Shown: positions 1 through 8,463, numbered from the stretch's first letter. The stretch is 64,000 nucleotides of DNA from Bacillota bacterium (GCA_023407575.1 JAEYLX010000067.1:186001-250000); one strand, 5' to 3'. Notes: generated by a model from the letters alone, not told the origin. A program made the numbers and translations.

Positions 1-276
1 TATTTTATTAATATCTATTTCAGCTGCATATGCATAATTATTATGGTCAGGTTCCTCTGTACTCATACCATATAAGCTATGTAATTCCGTTATATCTGCT
101 TGCAATTCAATTACTCTAAACCCCAAAAAAATACAACATATCGTTGGAAGCGTAATTAATAAAATAACGGAAATAATAATCCCAATTTTCATTCTTTTAA
201 TGCGTTTTCTTTTATTTTCAGCAAGCTTTAATGCATGATTTGTCGTTTCATCTATTGTGTTATTTATATCTCGCAA
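1..276 (-). CDS. N-terminal part of a single-pass membrane protein (runs off left edge)
   Basis: The minus strand is open from a TTG at 276 to the window edge (92 codons). An AGGGGTGG ribosome-binding site lies about 8 nt before the TTG. The product starts with a charged, lysine/arginine-rich stretch of about 27 residues (ending KRKRIKRMK), then one membrane segment (about residues 28-48, IIISVILLITLPTICCIF), then a short helical stretch that looks like the start of an extracytoplasmic domain. This is a type II membrane anchor. Some clostridial polysaccharide deacetylases begin this way, but the domain that would settle it lies outside the window, so no function is assigned. Confidence 0.65.
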   Translation of the reverse strand, partial: MRDINNTIDETTNHALKLAENKRKRIKRMKIGIIISVILLITLPTICCIFLGFRVIELQADITELHSLYGMSTEEPDHNNYAYAAEIDINKI

Positions 277-434
277 GTCGTCCACCCCTAGTTTTAGTAC
301 TTGCTTAATATTAACATATTTTTAGCTATTTAGCAAAGCCTTATCCTTAAAATCCTTTTAAAACTATGAACATTTCTCCTGTTCTTAAATGATATTTTAT
401 TTCACTTTTTAATATTATGACAGGTAACATCAGA

Positions 435-464
435 AAATCCTCAGTTCATATTGACTGAGGATTT
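435..464 (-). terminator. Intrinsic terminator after the Ig-like surface protein gene
   Basis: An 11-bp perfect inverted repeat (AAATCCTCAGT / ACTGAGGATTT) with an 8-nt loop lies 25 bp beyond the stop codon of the leftward gene. It is followed by TTTTC on the minus strand, and a T-rich run also follows on the plus strand, so it may work both ways. Confidence 0.75.
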
Positions 465-488
465 CTTTTATCTAAATTTATATAATTT

Positions 489-1751
489 TTATTTATAACT
501 TTCACCTAGAGATATCGTCTTTTTCGTACCATCCATAAACTCGATTTCTGCAGATTTAAGATACATTTTTCCCGTTGTGTTATTGTAAATTACAGCATCC
601 CAGTAATATGTATTTGTTATTCCGTCTTTAATTGGTCCAGTTATCTTTAAACGTTGAAAATATGTATCTTTAATTTCACAATAGGCCGGATCACCTACTC
701 TATTGTAAAAATAGCAATTTAAATAAATATATTTAATTGTTTTACCAAAATTATTTTGCAACGTAAAATATGGTTCGATGCCACCAACAAAATTAATATC
801 AAAGCTAGCCTCAGTTATATACAATTGTGGTCTTCCTTTAACTGTTACAACGCATTTAACTGTATTACCACCTTTTAATATTCCTGTTACAGTACATGTT
901 CCGGCTTTTACTCCAGTAACCATTCCCTTTTCATTTACCTTAGCTACTTTGTTATTTGAGGAAGACCAAGTTATAGTATTAACCTTCTTTCCACCTTCCC
1001 GTACTTTCACATTTATAGTTTTACTATCAGATGTGTATATACTCAATTTTTCGGTAGCTGATATTTTTGTAGCATATAATGGCGTTATCTTTACTTTGCA
1101 TTTTGCAATATTTCCGCTAGATAATGTCGCTTTAATTGTACATTCCCCTGCTGATATGGCTTTAACTGTGCCATTAGTTGAAACAGTAGCAATTTTTTCA
1201 TTTGATGTACTCCACGTAATTTTACCACTGTATGACCCTTTAGGTAACCAATCTGCTTTAATTTTTTTTGAACTACCTTCAATAATAGCAACGCTCTCTG
1301 GTATCGTTATTTGGTTAGCATACTTAGTTACATTTTTTGTACTAAAAGAATAGTCCAAAAACTCCAAGTCTTCCGTGTCGCCAAAAATTCTTATCGTGTA
1401 GTTTCCTTTTTCTAATTCAACCGTTTCAGTCTGTTTTTCACCTTCTAAAATTTCCCAATAATCAATATAATGATTGTATTTATCATTGTATAAGTCAAAC
1501 ACTATACAATTCTCTTCATTATCTGTATCTAAATATTCATCGACTGAAACATATATTGTTAACTTTGTCTTTTCTTTTAAAGAAAATGTATATTTTTGAT
1601 TTTGCATCAAAAATGTAGTATTAGAAATTCGTTCACCAATCGTAATTTTTGTGGTTGTTTCTGCATAGCATTCCTTTGACTTTGTTAAAATAACACATAA
1701 AAATAATGTAAGGAAAAAAAATAGCTGTAATTTAAAATTCCTGCTTTTCAT
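489..1751 (-). CDS. Secreted protein with two bacterial Ig-like (Big_2) domains
   Basis: The product is 420 aa. A Sec signal peptide covers residues 1-30 (MKSRNFKLQ, a hydrophobic core, then CYA before the likely cleavage site). Next is a beta-rich region resembling the pre-peptidase C-terminal fold (residues 30-150, with NYTIRIFGD). Two Big_2 domains follow (about 150-305), each with the typical W-S-S-N...A-V...G-V-A-G-C-T pattern (ITWSTSNEKIATVS; ITWSSSNNKVAKVN). A C-terminal beta domain of about 100 residues ends the protein. No LPXTG or SLH anchor is seen, so it is secreted or loosely attached. An earlier in-frame ATG at 1814 exists, but AAGGGGG sits 8 nt before the ATG at 1751 and a promoter lies at 1780-1808, so the downstream start was chosen. 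The ligand is unknown. Confidence 0.85.
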   Translation of the reverse strand: MKSRNFKLQLFFFLTLFLCVILTKSKECYAETTTKITIGERISNTTFLMQNQKYTFSLKEKTKLTIYVSVDEYLDTDNEENCIVFDLYNDKYNHYIDYWEILEGEKQTETVELEKGNYTIRIFGDTEDLEFLDYSFSTKNVTKYANQITIPESVAIIEGSSKKIKADWLPKGSYSGKITWSTSNEKIATVSTNGTVKAISAGECTIKATLSSGNIAKCKVKITPLYATKISATEKLSIYTSDSKTINVKVREGGKKVNTITWSSSNNKVAKVNEKGMVTGVKAGTCTVTGILKGGNTVKCVVTVKGRPQLYITEASFDINFVGGIEPYFTLQNNFGKTIKYIYLNCYFYNRVGDPAYCEIKDTYFQRLKITGPIKDGITNTYYWDAVIYNNTTGKMYLKSAEIEFMDGTKKTISLGESYK

Positions 1752-1779
1752 CTGTGAATCCCCCTTAAATAATAGGTAT

Positions 1780-1808
1780 ATTTTACCACTCATTAATAAC
1801 AAAGTAAA
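1780..1808 (-). promoter_or_regulatory. SigA-type promoter of the Ig-like protein gene
   Basis: On the minus strand, TTTACT (1803-1808) and TAAAAT (1780-1785) are separated by 17 bp. The -10 lies about 28 bp before the chosen start codon. It would lie inside the coding region if the earlier ATG were used. Confidence 0.6.
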
Positions 1809-1893
1809 CTTCATATTTCCTACATCTTATATTTTTCTATTATTAAAATTGTGACTATATCCTATTTATCATGTTATCATCAGAATGAATTCC

Positions 1894-1925
1894 ATAAAAA
1901 AACCGCCGAAATTATCTTCGGCGGT
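1894..1925 (-). terminator. Intrinsic terminator after tsf
   Basis: A perfect 9-bp GC-rich stem (ACCGCCGAA / TTCGGCGGT, 1902-1925) with a 6-nt loop is followed by seven T residues on the minus strand. It lies 21 bp beyond the tsf stop and ends the rpsB-tsf unit. Confidence 0.92.
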
Positions 1926-1946
1926 AAATCTTATTCTCAAATAATA

Positions 1947-2879
1947 TTACTGTCCCATTTGTCTAGCAACTTCTTCAGCAAAGTTTTCAGACTTCTTCTC
2001 AAGACCTTCGCCAGTTTCAAAACGTACGAAACGTTTAACAGCAACTGGTGAACCAACCTGCTTGGAAATGTTAGCAAGATACTGTCCAACAGAAAGCTCG
2101 CTATCCTTTACATAAGTCTGGTCAACAAGACAGAACTCTTTTAATTCTTTCTGTAAACGGCCTTCCAGCATCTTCTCAATGATGTTCTCTGGCTTCTTGG
2201 AGTTAGAAGGATCATTCATGATCTGTGCTTTTAAGATTTCTTTCTCATGAGCAATGAAGTCAGCAGAGATTTCAGACTGATCAACATACTTAGGAGATAA
2301 AGCTGCAATTTGCATTGCAACGTTCTTAGCTGCTTCCTGAACTTCATCGTTGTTAACAGAACTTTCAACATCTACAAGGATACCAATTCTACCACCACCG
2401 TGAATGTAGGATACTACAAATCCGTTAGTAGCTTCGATTTTCTCGAATCTTCTGATATTCATGTTCTCGCCAATGATTGCGATCATAGAAGATAATTCTT
2501 CCTTAACTGTCTTAGAGTTATCTAAGGACCAAGACTCTGCAAGGAATGTATCAAGATCGCTTGTAGTTGATGTAACTACCTGTGCTGCAACAGCAGCAAC
2601 AAAATCTCTAAATTTATCATTTTTAGCAACGAAGTCTGTTTCGCTGTTAACTTCAACGATGGATGCAACTTTGCCATCCTCACTTACGTTAGTAGCAACA
2701 ATACCTTCTGCTGCAATTCTACCAGCTTTCTTTTCAGCTGCTGCAAGTCCTTTTTCTCTTAAGAACTCAACTGCTTTATCCATATCACCTTCAGTAGCTG
2801 CAAGAGCTTTCTTGCAATCCATCATTCCAGCTCCGGTCATTTCTCTTAACTCTTTTACCATTCCAGCTGTAACTTCCAT
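1947..2879 (-). CDS. tsf: Translation elongation factor Ts
   Basis: EF-Ts catalyses GDP/GTP exchange on EF-Tu in the cytoplasm. The product is 310 aa, the normal length for the long-form family. Seen in order are the N-terminal UBA-like domain with TGAGMMDCKKAL (residues 12-30), the core motif VEVNSETDFVAKN (about 70-85) that contacts EF-Tu, and a C-terminal dimerisation region ending in VARQMGQ. An ATG 12 nt upstream overlaps the ribosome-binding site. The start at 2879 has GGAGG 5 nt before it and gives MEVTAGMVKELRE. It is cotranscribed with rpsB and followed directly by a strong terminator, so pyrH and frr, often next in Firmicutes, are not here. Confidence 0.97.
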   Translation of the reverse strand: MEVTAGMVKELREMTGAGMMDCKKALAATEGDMDKAVEFLREKGLAAAEKKAGRIAAEGIVATNVSEDGKVASIVEVNSETDFVAKNDKFRDFVAAVAAQVVTSTTSDLDTFLAESWSLDNSKTVKEELSSMIAIIGENMNIRRFEKIEATNGFVVSYIHGGGRIGILVDVESSVNNDEVQEAAKNVAMQIAALSPKYVDQSEISADFIAHEKEILKAQIMNDPSNSKKPENIIEKMLEGRLQKELKEFCLVDQTYVKDSELSVGQYLANISKQVGSPVAVKRFVRFETGEGLEKKSENFAEEVARQMGQ

Positions 2880-2968
2880 ATTAACCTCCATCCATGTACT
2901 TTAATACATATTTAGTAAGCTCCATGATACTCTGTTTCATGAAGTCTCGTAATATTAAACGAAATGAA

Positions 2969-3721
2969 TTATGCAGTAACTACATCTTCCATAGCTGCTT
3001 CATCAGATGCTTCTGAACCAGCAGCATCTGTTAACTGAACGCCTTGATTAGCTTCAATAACAGCATCAGCCATCTTGGAAACGATTAATTTTACAGCTCT
3101 GATTGCATCATCATTACCAGGAATTACGAAATCTAATTCTTCAGGATCACAGTTAGTATCAGCAATACCGATAAGAGGAATACCAAGTGTGTGAGCCTCT
3201 TGGATACAAATTCTTTCCTTCTTAGGATCTACTACGAAGATAGCATCAGGAATCTTCTTCATGTTCTTGATTCCGCCAAGATTCTTCTCAAGTTTTTCCC
3301 ATTCTTTCTTTAACTGAATAACTTCTTTTTTAGGAAGAACTTCGAAAGTACCGTCTTCTGACATTCTCTCGATTGCTCTTAATCTATCAACTCTGCTCTT
3401 GATGGTCTTGAAGTTAGTTAACATACCACCTAACCATCTCTCATTTACGAAATACATACCAGAACGCTCTGCTTCGGATTTAACTGCATCTTGAGCCTGC
3501 TTCTTAGTACCAACGAATAATATAGTACCACCTTCAGCTACCACATTCTTAATAGCTGCATAAGCTTCATCTACCTTACCTACAGATTTCTGTAAATCGA
3601 TGATGTAGATACCATTTCTCTCTGTGTAGATGTACTCCGCCATTTTAGGATTCCATCTTCTTGTTTGGTGTCCGAAATGCACACCAGCTTCCAATAACTG
3701 TTTCATTGAAATAACGCTCAT
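2969..3721 (-). CDS. rpsB: 30S ribosomal protein S2
   Basis: The product is 250 aa. It starts MSVISMKQLLEAGVHFGHQ and contains the family motifs RRWNPKM, ERNGIYIIDLQKS and DTNCDPE...IPGNDDAIRA. S2 binds the 30S head/body junction late in assembly and recruits S1. It is about 15-20 residues longer than many S2 proteins because of an acidic tail after residue 226 (GSEASDEAAMEDVV). GGAGG lies 7 nt before the ATG. It has its own promoter, upstream of tsf in a two-gene unit, directly downstream of the fla/che string as in Bacillus subtilis. Confidence 0.97.
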   Translation of the reverse strand: MSVISMKQLLEAGVHFGHQTRRWNPKMAEYIYTERNGIYIIDLQKSVGKVDEAYAAIKNVVAEGGTILFVGTKKQAQDAVKSEAERSGMYFVNERWLGGMLTNFKTIKSRVDRLRAIERMSEDGTFEVLPKKEVIQLKKEWEKLEKNLGGIKNMKKIPDAIFVVDPKKERICIQEAHTLGIPLIGIADTNCDPEELDFVIPGNDDAIRAVKLIVSKMADAVIEANQGVQLTDAAGSEASDEAAMEDVVTA

Positions 3722-3830
3722 AATTTTACCTCCATTTGGTTGTTTTCTTCCGCATATCTCATTTTCTAATCAGACCTTTTGCTCTTTGGCACCACTGTTA
3801 GAATCAATATGCGTGCATTTTGCCTTAAAA

Positions 3831-3859
3831 ATTATATCACACTTACCTAAGCTTGGCAA
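3831..3859 (-). promoter_or_regulatory. Strong SigA promoter of rpsB-tsf
   Basis: On the minus strand, TTGCCA (3854-3859) and a perfect TATAAT (3831-3836) are separated by 17 bp. A leader of roughly 100 nt follows before the rpsB ATG at 3721. This is long enough for autogenous control by S2, but I saw no clear leader structure. Confidence 0.85.
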
Positions 3860-3939
3860 GTCCTTCTTTTCGTATATTATTTAATTCTATAACTATATTT
3901 TAGTTTTCTATTCTTTAATGACTTTATTGGGAAACAGGT

Positions 3940-4506
3940 TTAATTATTCTTAGTGATGGCATCTACAATATCACCATAAGTACTATTCTCCGGTACTTCA
4001 TAAGTCCCTACCTGGATTACACTTACTTTGTTCTCAGCAATAAGATATTCATTAAAATCTTTCGCATCCTCTATTAAACCAATCTCTTGCAACAGCTTTG
4101 ATACTTTATTGGAGGACATTCCTCTTTGAATCGTAAAAGTAACCAGTTTAGTTTTGGGGGTGTCCGTCACCTCTGGCTGTTTTGTTACATTAGGAGCCGT
4201 AGTGATGGTCGGTTCCGGAATGACGATTGGGGTCACGGCTAAGGTAGGTGTAATACTTATTGCTGGAGTAGTTTCCGGGGTTACACTGACATTTGGTGCA
4301 GCCTCTGGTTCTTCTGTAATTGACGGTTTTTTTATTACTTCTTTTAAATTATTATCAATCTCATCTTCCATTACCATGCCCAGTTTTTCTGCTCGAGCAA
4401 TAATTTCTTCATCGGTTAAATTCTTTTTTGTATTTGAAATGGACAGAATTAAAGTTGCAAGTAATATTCCAATTCCCAATCCTCTCATGTAATATTTTAA
4501 CTTCAT
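3940..4506 (-). CDS. Membrane-anchored protein with C-terminal YceG/MltG-like domain
   Basis: The product is 188 aa. A single N-terminal membrane segment (residues 8-24, LGIGILLATLILSIS) is followed by a charged stretch (DEEIIARAEKLGM). A long linker rich in Thr, Pro, Val and Glu follows (about 65-125, repeated TP/TI motifs). The C-terminal domain of about 60 residues reads VTFTIQRGMSSNKVSKLL...VGTYEVPENSTYGDIVD, like the LysM-like part of YceG/MltG proteins. The catalytic Glu-bearing half of MltG is absent, so it is probably not an active lytic transglycosylase. It may bind cell wall near the flagellum. It is the last gene of the fla/che string, 25 bp after the SwrB-like gene. Confidence 0.7.
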   Translation of the reverse strand: MKLKYYMRGLGIGILLATLILSISNTKKNLTDEEIIARAEKLGMVMEDEIDNNLKEVIKKPSITEEPEAAPNVSVTPETTPAISITPTLAVTPIVIPEPTITTAPNVTKQPEVTDTPKTKLVTFTIQRGMSSNKVSKLLQEIGLIEDAKDFNEYLIAENKVSVIQVGTYEVPENSTYGDIVDAITKNN

Positions 4507-4531
4507 ATCAATTTATACCAAGCCTTTCGAA

Positions 4532-5212
4532 TTACTTCTTGTTCTTAAATAAGTCAATTACCAGTTTAACTTCACCTTGACCAAGTCCTAACAGCTTGGA
4601 AATTTCAATTACAGAGTTTCCTTGTGAATATAGTTTTAAGATCTCTGTGTTATTATTTGATCTATTACTTTCATTCATTTCCTGAAATGCTTGATTTGAA
4701 TTTTGTGTGAACGATTTATTTTCGATTTGTGTAGCCTGTGTTAAAGGTTTTTCTACACTATGATATTTCTTTGCGGCTTGTTCCTTATTGCCAGTTATTT
4801 TTGCTTCTATTATATCTTGGACTTTTTTCTTTGACTGATCAATTTCCTTAACTGCTGACTTTAATTCCTTTTCCTTGTCATTTAACATATTGTATAGGAA
4901 TACGACTTCCTCATGGTTTCTTGAAATCTTTTCTAATATTTGATCTGAATACTCACTTACCGCCATTATTTTTTCATTTGAAAGCTTGCTTAAGCTATCA
5001 TCCGTTTGAATGATTGCTTCTTCACTAATATCTGATATTATATCTTTTAGTTTGTTTATTAGTTTTTGCTTCTCTTCCTCTTTTAATGATTCATAGGAGA
5101 AGTCAAATGTGTTTATTTGTGCTACATTTTTTTGTGCTTTATCAATCTGAAAACAGCTGACTATTATAATGATAATTCCTAAGGCAACTAAGACAATTTC
5201 TAATAGACCCAT
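4532..5212 (-). CDS. Membrane protein with coiled coil and C-terminal HTH-like segment (DUF6115, SwrB-like)
   Basis: The product is 226 aa. One N-terminal membrane segment (residues 3-22, LLEIVLVALGIIIIIVSCF) precedes a long charged coiled coil (about 25-150). A low-complexity Asn/Gln/Ser linker leads to a conserved C-terminal segment of about 35 residues (LKLYSQGNSVIEISKLLGLG) that looks like a helix-turn-helix. This layout and its position after sigD at the end of the fla/che string match SwrB of Bacillus subtilis, which stimulates flagellar export activation. Homology to SwrB is an inference. ATG codons exist at 5224 and 5212. The second has GGAG 6 nt upstream and was chosen. Confidence 0.7.
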   Translation of the reverse strand: MGLLEIVLVALGIIIIIVSCFQIDKAQKNVAQINTFDFSYESLKEEEKQKLINKLKDIISDISEEAIIQTDDSLSKLSNEKIMAVSEYSDQILEKISRNHEEVVFLYNMLNDKEKELKSAVKEIDQSKKKVQDIIEAKITGNKEQAAKKYHSVEKPLTQATQIENKSFTQNSNQAFQEMNESNRSNNNTEILKLYSQGNSVIEISKLLGLGQGEVKLVIDLFKNKK

Positions 5213-5251
5213 GAAATACTCCATTTCTGACTTAGAATCGAAAAACCAGGA

Positions 5252-5557
5252 TTAAATCCGTATATCAATTCCCTTATTTTTTGGTGGAACAGAAGTACTC
5301 TTATCCTTCTTTTCCTCATCTTTTTTTTCTTTTTGCTTTTGTTTGGAGCTTGTATATTGATTATTCCCTTTTTCCTTCGCATCATAACGATATTCTGGGT
5401 TTTCTGATTTTGTCAGCTCCTTGGGTTTTGATTGCTGTTTCTCAATCATATCCTTAAAATTTTTATTAGAAACCTCATGCATATACTGTGTTCTCTGGGT
5501 TTCCATATGTTTAATTTGTGCCGCTTCTTGAGTTCGAATAATATCAAGTGGTCCCAT
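5252..5557 (-). CDS. Small charged protein of the flagellar operon, unknown function
   Basis: The product is 101 aa, starting MGPLDIIRTQEAAQIKHMETQ. The first 45 residues look helical (EAAQIKHMETQRTQYMHEV). The rest is extremely rich in Lys, Glu, Gln and Ser and looks disordered (KQKQKEKKDEEKKDKS). No membrane segment or signal peptide is present. An upstream in-frame ATG at 5602 lacks a ribosome-binding site, while AAGGAG lies 6 nt before 5557. The gene sits between fapA and the SwrB-like gene in the same direction, with about 40-70 bp gaps. A role in flagellar assembly is suggested only by location. Confidence 0.7.
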   Translation of the reverse strand: MGPLDIIRTQEAAQIKHMETQRTQYMHEVSNKNFKDMIEKQQSKPKELTKSENPEYRYDAKEKGNNQYTSSKQKQKEKKDEEKKDKSTSVPPKNKGIDIRI

Positions 5558-5626
5558 TGTACACTCCTTATCCTGTATCCGAAGCTTTACGGATAACAAC
5601 ATTATCTTTCGTCTGGTTACTTGCTC

Positions 5627-7231
5627 TTAGTTCAATGGCGTTATCTTAATGTCTGCTCTATCTCTATGAAATTTACTATGATGTGTTTCATTTCTAATGT
5701 AGTGTATTACATTAGAAATAACTAATTTTGTTCCTGGGTATACAACATCATGCACTTTTATCACGCCCGAAGAAGTATTATCCATCTCAACTCTCAAATC
5801 ATCATATCTCTTTTTTGCTTCTTTTATGGATGTTTCAAGCATGATATTTTGCTGAGTTACTTGTTTCAAATACTCTTTCTTTTCATCAGTAATTTGAACT
5901 CCCATGGTTAACTTCTTTCTAAAAATCGCAAGAGCTTGTCCTAACTTTTCTTTATCTGCTATCATAATTGCAAGTTTTTTTTCTATTTCACGAAATTCTT
6001 CGACAATTTTAGGATCAATGCCCACTTCAAGAAGTGTCATCGTACCCATAACTGAACCAGCCGTCTTAACAGAGATCATCGATCCTGATCTAATTTCACC
6101 TCCGGTAACAAACCCTCGTTTCCCACCTACAATGATATCTCCTTTTGCTGATACCCTGCAATGTAAGATGGATTCCGTAGAAATATATCCGCCCGAAATC
6201 ACCTCGGAATTTTCTAGAAACTTTGCAATAATATTCCCGTCTGCTCGTAAAATTCCTTTACTCATACCTTGCATACCACGTTTTAGAACAATCTGGCCAC
6301 CAGCCTCTATATATGCGCCTTCCACAACACCATCCACTTCGACATCGCCTTTTGCACGTATTGAAAATCCGGAAATAACATTGCCGTGAACTACAACATT
6401 TCCATCGTACACGATATCTCCTGTGGAGGCATCTACATCTGCTGGAACATCGTAGGTATCAGAAACAAACACTCTACCATCTGTAAGACTAACATGTCCA
6501 TCAACTTCCGAGAACATTTGCAGTCCATCTGGCGAAATTCTTATTTTATTACCATGTCTCAAAACTTTATTATTTACCTTTAGAGGACGTATAATATTAC
6601 CGCAGATATCAATTCCCGGTCTTCCCAGGTCGATCGGAGTTAGCGTTGCAAGTAAATCTCCTTTACGGCAATGACTGATCATGTCCAATTGGTGAAAATC
6701 AACGGTTCCATCTTCATTTCTCTTTGGTTTTAAGGTTAAATCCGTGTTAAAATGATATGTAATAACTGCATCTTGTCCCTGTTGTGCGGGTGTGGCCTTT
6801 GCAATAATGTAATCTGTACAGTAATGACGGTCCATCAAAAACTCCTGGATAACATCTTCTTGCACCCCATATTTTATGCCACTGCGAACTAACGAATTAA
6901 TAATCTCCTCGCGCTTTAGTGGTTTTCCGTTACCTACCGGTGGATAAAATCTTGCAATTGCATACATTCTCTCTTCCATAATATCAACCGTTACCAATTC
7001 ATCGTTGGAGGGTATTATACCAGAGCATAGTCTTACTTCTGCAACACCTTGCAACGAGGTAATGGCTCTACCAACTGCTATTTTATCATATTCATAGATT
7101 TTCATATCGGTAAGATATTTACTAATTTCATCATAGAAAACAGGACCACCGCCCGCTTCTGCTTCATAAAGCCGAAGATAGGTTCCATCAAACTTTGTAA
7201 ATAACTCAAAATAACCATTTCTTCCCTTCAT
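5627..7231 (-). CDS. FapA family (DUF342) polymer-shielding-like protein
   Basis: The product is 534 aa. The N-terminal half carries the FapA N-domain. The centre (about residues 230-400) is a run of short beta-helix repeats rich in Gly and Val (GDIVYDGNVVVHGNV, AKGDVEVDGVVEG, KGDIIVGGKRGF), the bactofilin-like part of the family. A coiled coil of about 80 residues follows (IEKKLAIMIADKEKLGQAL) and a beta end. FapA in Vibrio helps localise FlhF to the pole. In Clostridia the family is usually found beside sigD, as here. The ATG at 7231 follows GAGGAGGGG. The in-frame ATG 60 nt upstream has no ribosome-binding site. A gap of about 140 bp separates it from sigD. Confidence 0.85.
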   Translation of the reverse strand: MKGRNGYFELFTKFDGTYLRLYEAEAGGGPVFYDEISKYLTDMKIYEYDKIAVGRAITSLQGVAEVRLCSGIIPSNDELVTVDIMEERMYAIARFYPPVGNGKPLKREEIINSLVRSGIKYGVQEDVIQEFLMDRHYCTDYIIAKATPAQQGQDAVITYHFNTDLTLKPKRNEDGTVDFHQLDMISHCRKGDLLATLTPIDLGRPGIDICGNIIRPLKVNNKVLRHGNKIRISPDGLQMFSEVDGHVSLTDGRVFVSDTYDVPADVDASTGDIVYDGNVVVHGNVISGFSIRAKGDVEVDGVVEGAYIEAGGQIVLKRGMQGMSKGILRADGNIIAKFLENSEVISGGYISTESILHCRVSAKGDIIVGGKRGFVTGGEIRSGSMISVKTAGSVMGTMTLLEVGIDPKIVEEFREIEKKLAIMIADKEKLGQALAIFRKKLTMGVQITDEKKEYLKQVTQQNIMLETSIKEAKKRYDDLRVEMDNTSSGVIKVHDVVYPGTKLVISNVIHYIRNETHHSKFHRDRADIKITPLN

Positions 7232-7374
7232 AATGCCCCTCCTCTCAAATTGACAACTGTCAGACATTGCGAAAAGAGAAATACAATACATATTTCTCCA
7301 ATCAACCTTTGCCTATATTCTCTAACAAATGAATTCTTAATAAAACGAATCAACCTGATCCCCATCCAGTATTA

Positions 7375-8142
7375 CTACAGATTCGTAATAAGCTCCATAT
7401 TATTGCCAAGTTTAAATTTCATTTTTTGTAAAGCTTTGGTATGTAACTGCGAAATTCTTGACTCCGATACCTCTAAAATACGACTTATCTCCTTTAAGGT
7501 CAACTCCTCGTAATAGTAAAGTATAATTACCTTCTTTTCTTTCTCAGTTAATGTTTCCAATGCTTTAATTAGTAATTCTTTCAGCTCTTGCTTCTCAACT
7601 ACTTTATCCGGTTGATCATATTTTGCCGTAAGACTGGGATCAACCTTTGATTCACTTCCCTGGTCAATGAACTCATCCAGTGAAATCACATTAGAGACTT
7701 TTGTCTGGCTCTGCCAATTCTCTAATTCCTCCATTGATATTTCGAGCTCGAAAGCAACTTCTTCTTCACTTGCCATGCGACCATACCTTGACTCAAGGTT
7801 TTGGTATGCCAAATCAATTTTTCGCTGCTTCTGTCGGATGCTCCTTGGAATCCAATCCATCTTACGAATTTGATCCAGAATTGCACCACGTATTCTTAAT
7901 GAGGCGTAGGTTTCAAACTTAACACCTTTATTATAATCGAATTTGTCGATTGCATCAATCAGTCCAAAGGTACCATATCCTACAAGGTCATCATACTCAA
8001 CATGATATCCCAGATACATACTTAAGCGACCTGCTACCAGTTTCACTAATCCTGCATATTCAATTATGATCTTTTCTTGGAGCTCGGGTGTTCTTCTTTT
8101 AGTAAAATCTTCCCAGAGCTTAAGTTTGTAATCAGCGTTCAT
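7375..8142 (-). CDS. sigD: RNA polymerase sigma factor SigD/FliA for motility genes
   Basis: The product is 255 aa, the normal length. Region 2 is seen as VEYDDLVGYGTFGLIDAIDKFDYNKGVKFETYASLRIRG (broken by conserved spacing; about residues 48-88). Region 3 follows, and region 4 has the helix-turn-helix LTLKEISRILEVSESRISQL (about 218-238). It directs RNA polymerase to late flagellar and chemotaxis promoters (TAAA-N15-GCCGATAT type) and is normally held by FlgM, whose gene is not in this window. AGGAGG lies 5 nt before the ATG. It is near the end of the fla/che string, as in Bacillus, so its level depends on read-through from the operon promoter. Confidence 0.96.
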   Translation of the reverse strand: MNADYKLKLWEDFTKRRTPELQEKIIIEYAGLVKLVAGRLSMYLGYHVEYDDLVGYGTFGLIDAIDKFDYNKGVKFETYASLRIRGAILDQIRKMDWIPRSIRQKQRKIDLAYQNLESRYGRMASEEEVAFELEISMEELENWQSQTKVSNVISLDEFIDQGSESKVDPSLTAKYDQPDKVVEKQELKELLIKALETLTEKEKKVIILYYYEELTLKEISRILEVSESRISQLHTKALQKMKFKLGNNMELITNL

Positions 8143-8200
8143 AGTTCCTCCTGAAATTTGCTACCCTTAATAAGCATGTAGCATAGTCAGTCTCCTTGAG

Positions 8201-8446
8201 TTATACTATATTTTCCTCATCAGAGACAGGTACTTCCTCCAGATCTTCCTCTTGTTTTTTTGCCAATTTTTTAAGACCTATGTGAAGAATGGCTTTCATG
8301 ATTAAACCAATAATATAAAAAATGATGATTACAAGCAACAATCGCTTTAATGCTGTAACAAGTTCAACCTGATTTACAATGTTAATAATACTAGTTATGG
8401 CACCTGCTATGAGCATGATGAATGCCGGAATATATCGTTCTTTCAT
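8201..8446 (-). CDS. Small two-segment membrane protein of the flagellar operon
   Basis: The product is 81 aa. It has two membrane segments (residues 6-24, IPAFIMLIAGAITSIINIV; and about 34-56, LLLVIIIFYIIGLIMKAIL) and a charged cytoplasmic tail rich in Lys then Glu/Asp (KKLAKKQEEDLEEVPVSDEE). GGAGG lies 5 nt before the ATG. It lies between cheD and sigD with gaps of 17 and 58 bp, so it is translated with them. I do not recognise the family. The size, topology and place suggest a membrane accessory factor of motility, which is inference only. Confidence 0.75.
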   Translation of the reverse strand: MKERYIPAFIMLIAGAITSIINIVNQVELVTALKRLLLVIIIFYIIGLIMKAILHIGLKKLAKKQEEDLEEVPVSDEENIV

Positions 8447-8463
8447 TAGACCTCCATCTAACT

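Noticed and set aside
778..1353. Plus-strand open frame of 191 codons
   Set aside because: It lies antisense within the Ig-like protein gene, has no ribosome-binding site and reads as low-complexity hydrophobic sequence complementary to Big_2 repeats.
2461..2904. Plus-strand open frame of 147 codons over tsf
   Set aside because: The tsf reading is certain. The opposite frame is an artefact of codon bias.
5200..5385. Minus-strand open frame of 61 codons
   Set aside because: It overlaps the ends of two better-supported genes (4532-5212 and 5252-5557) in another frame and is explained by Lys-rich sequence.
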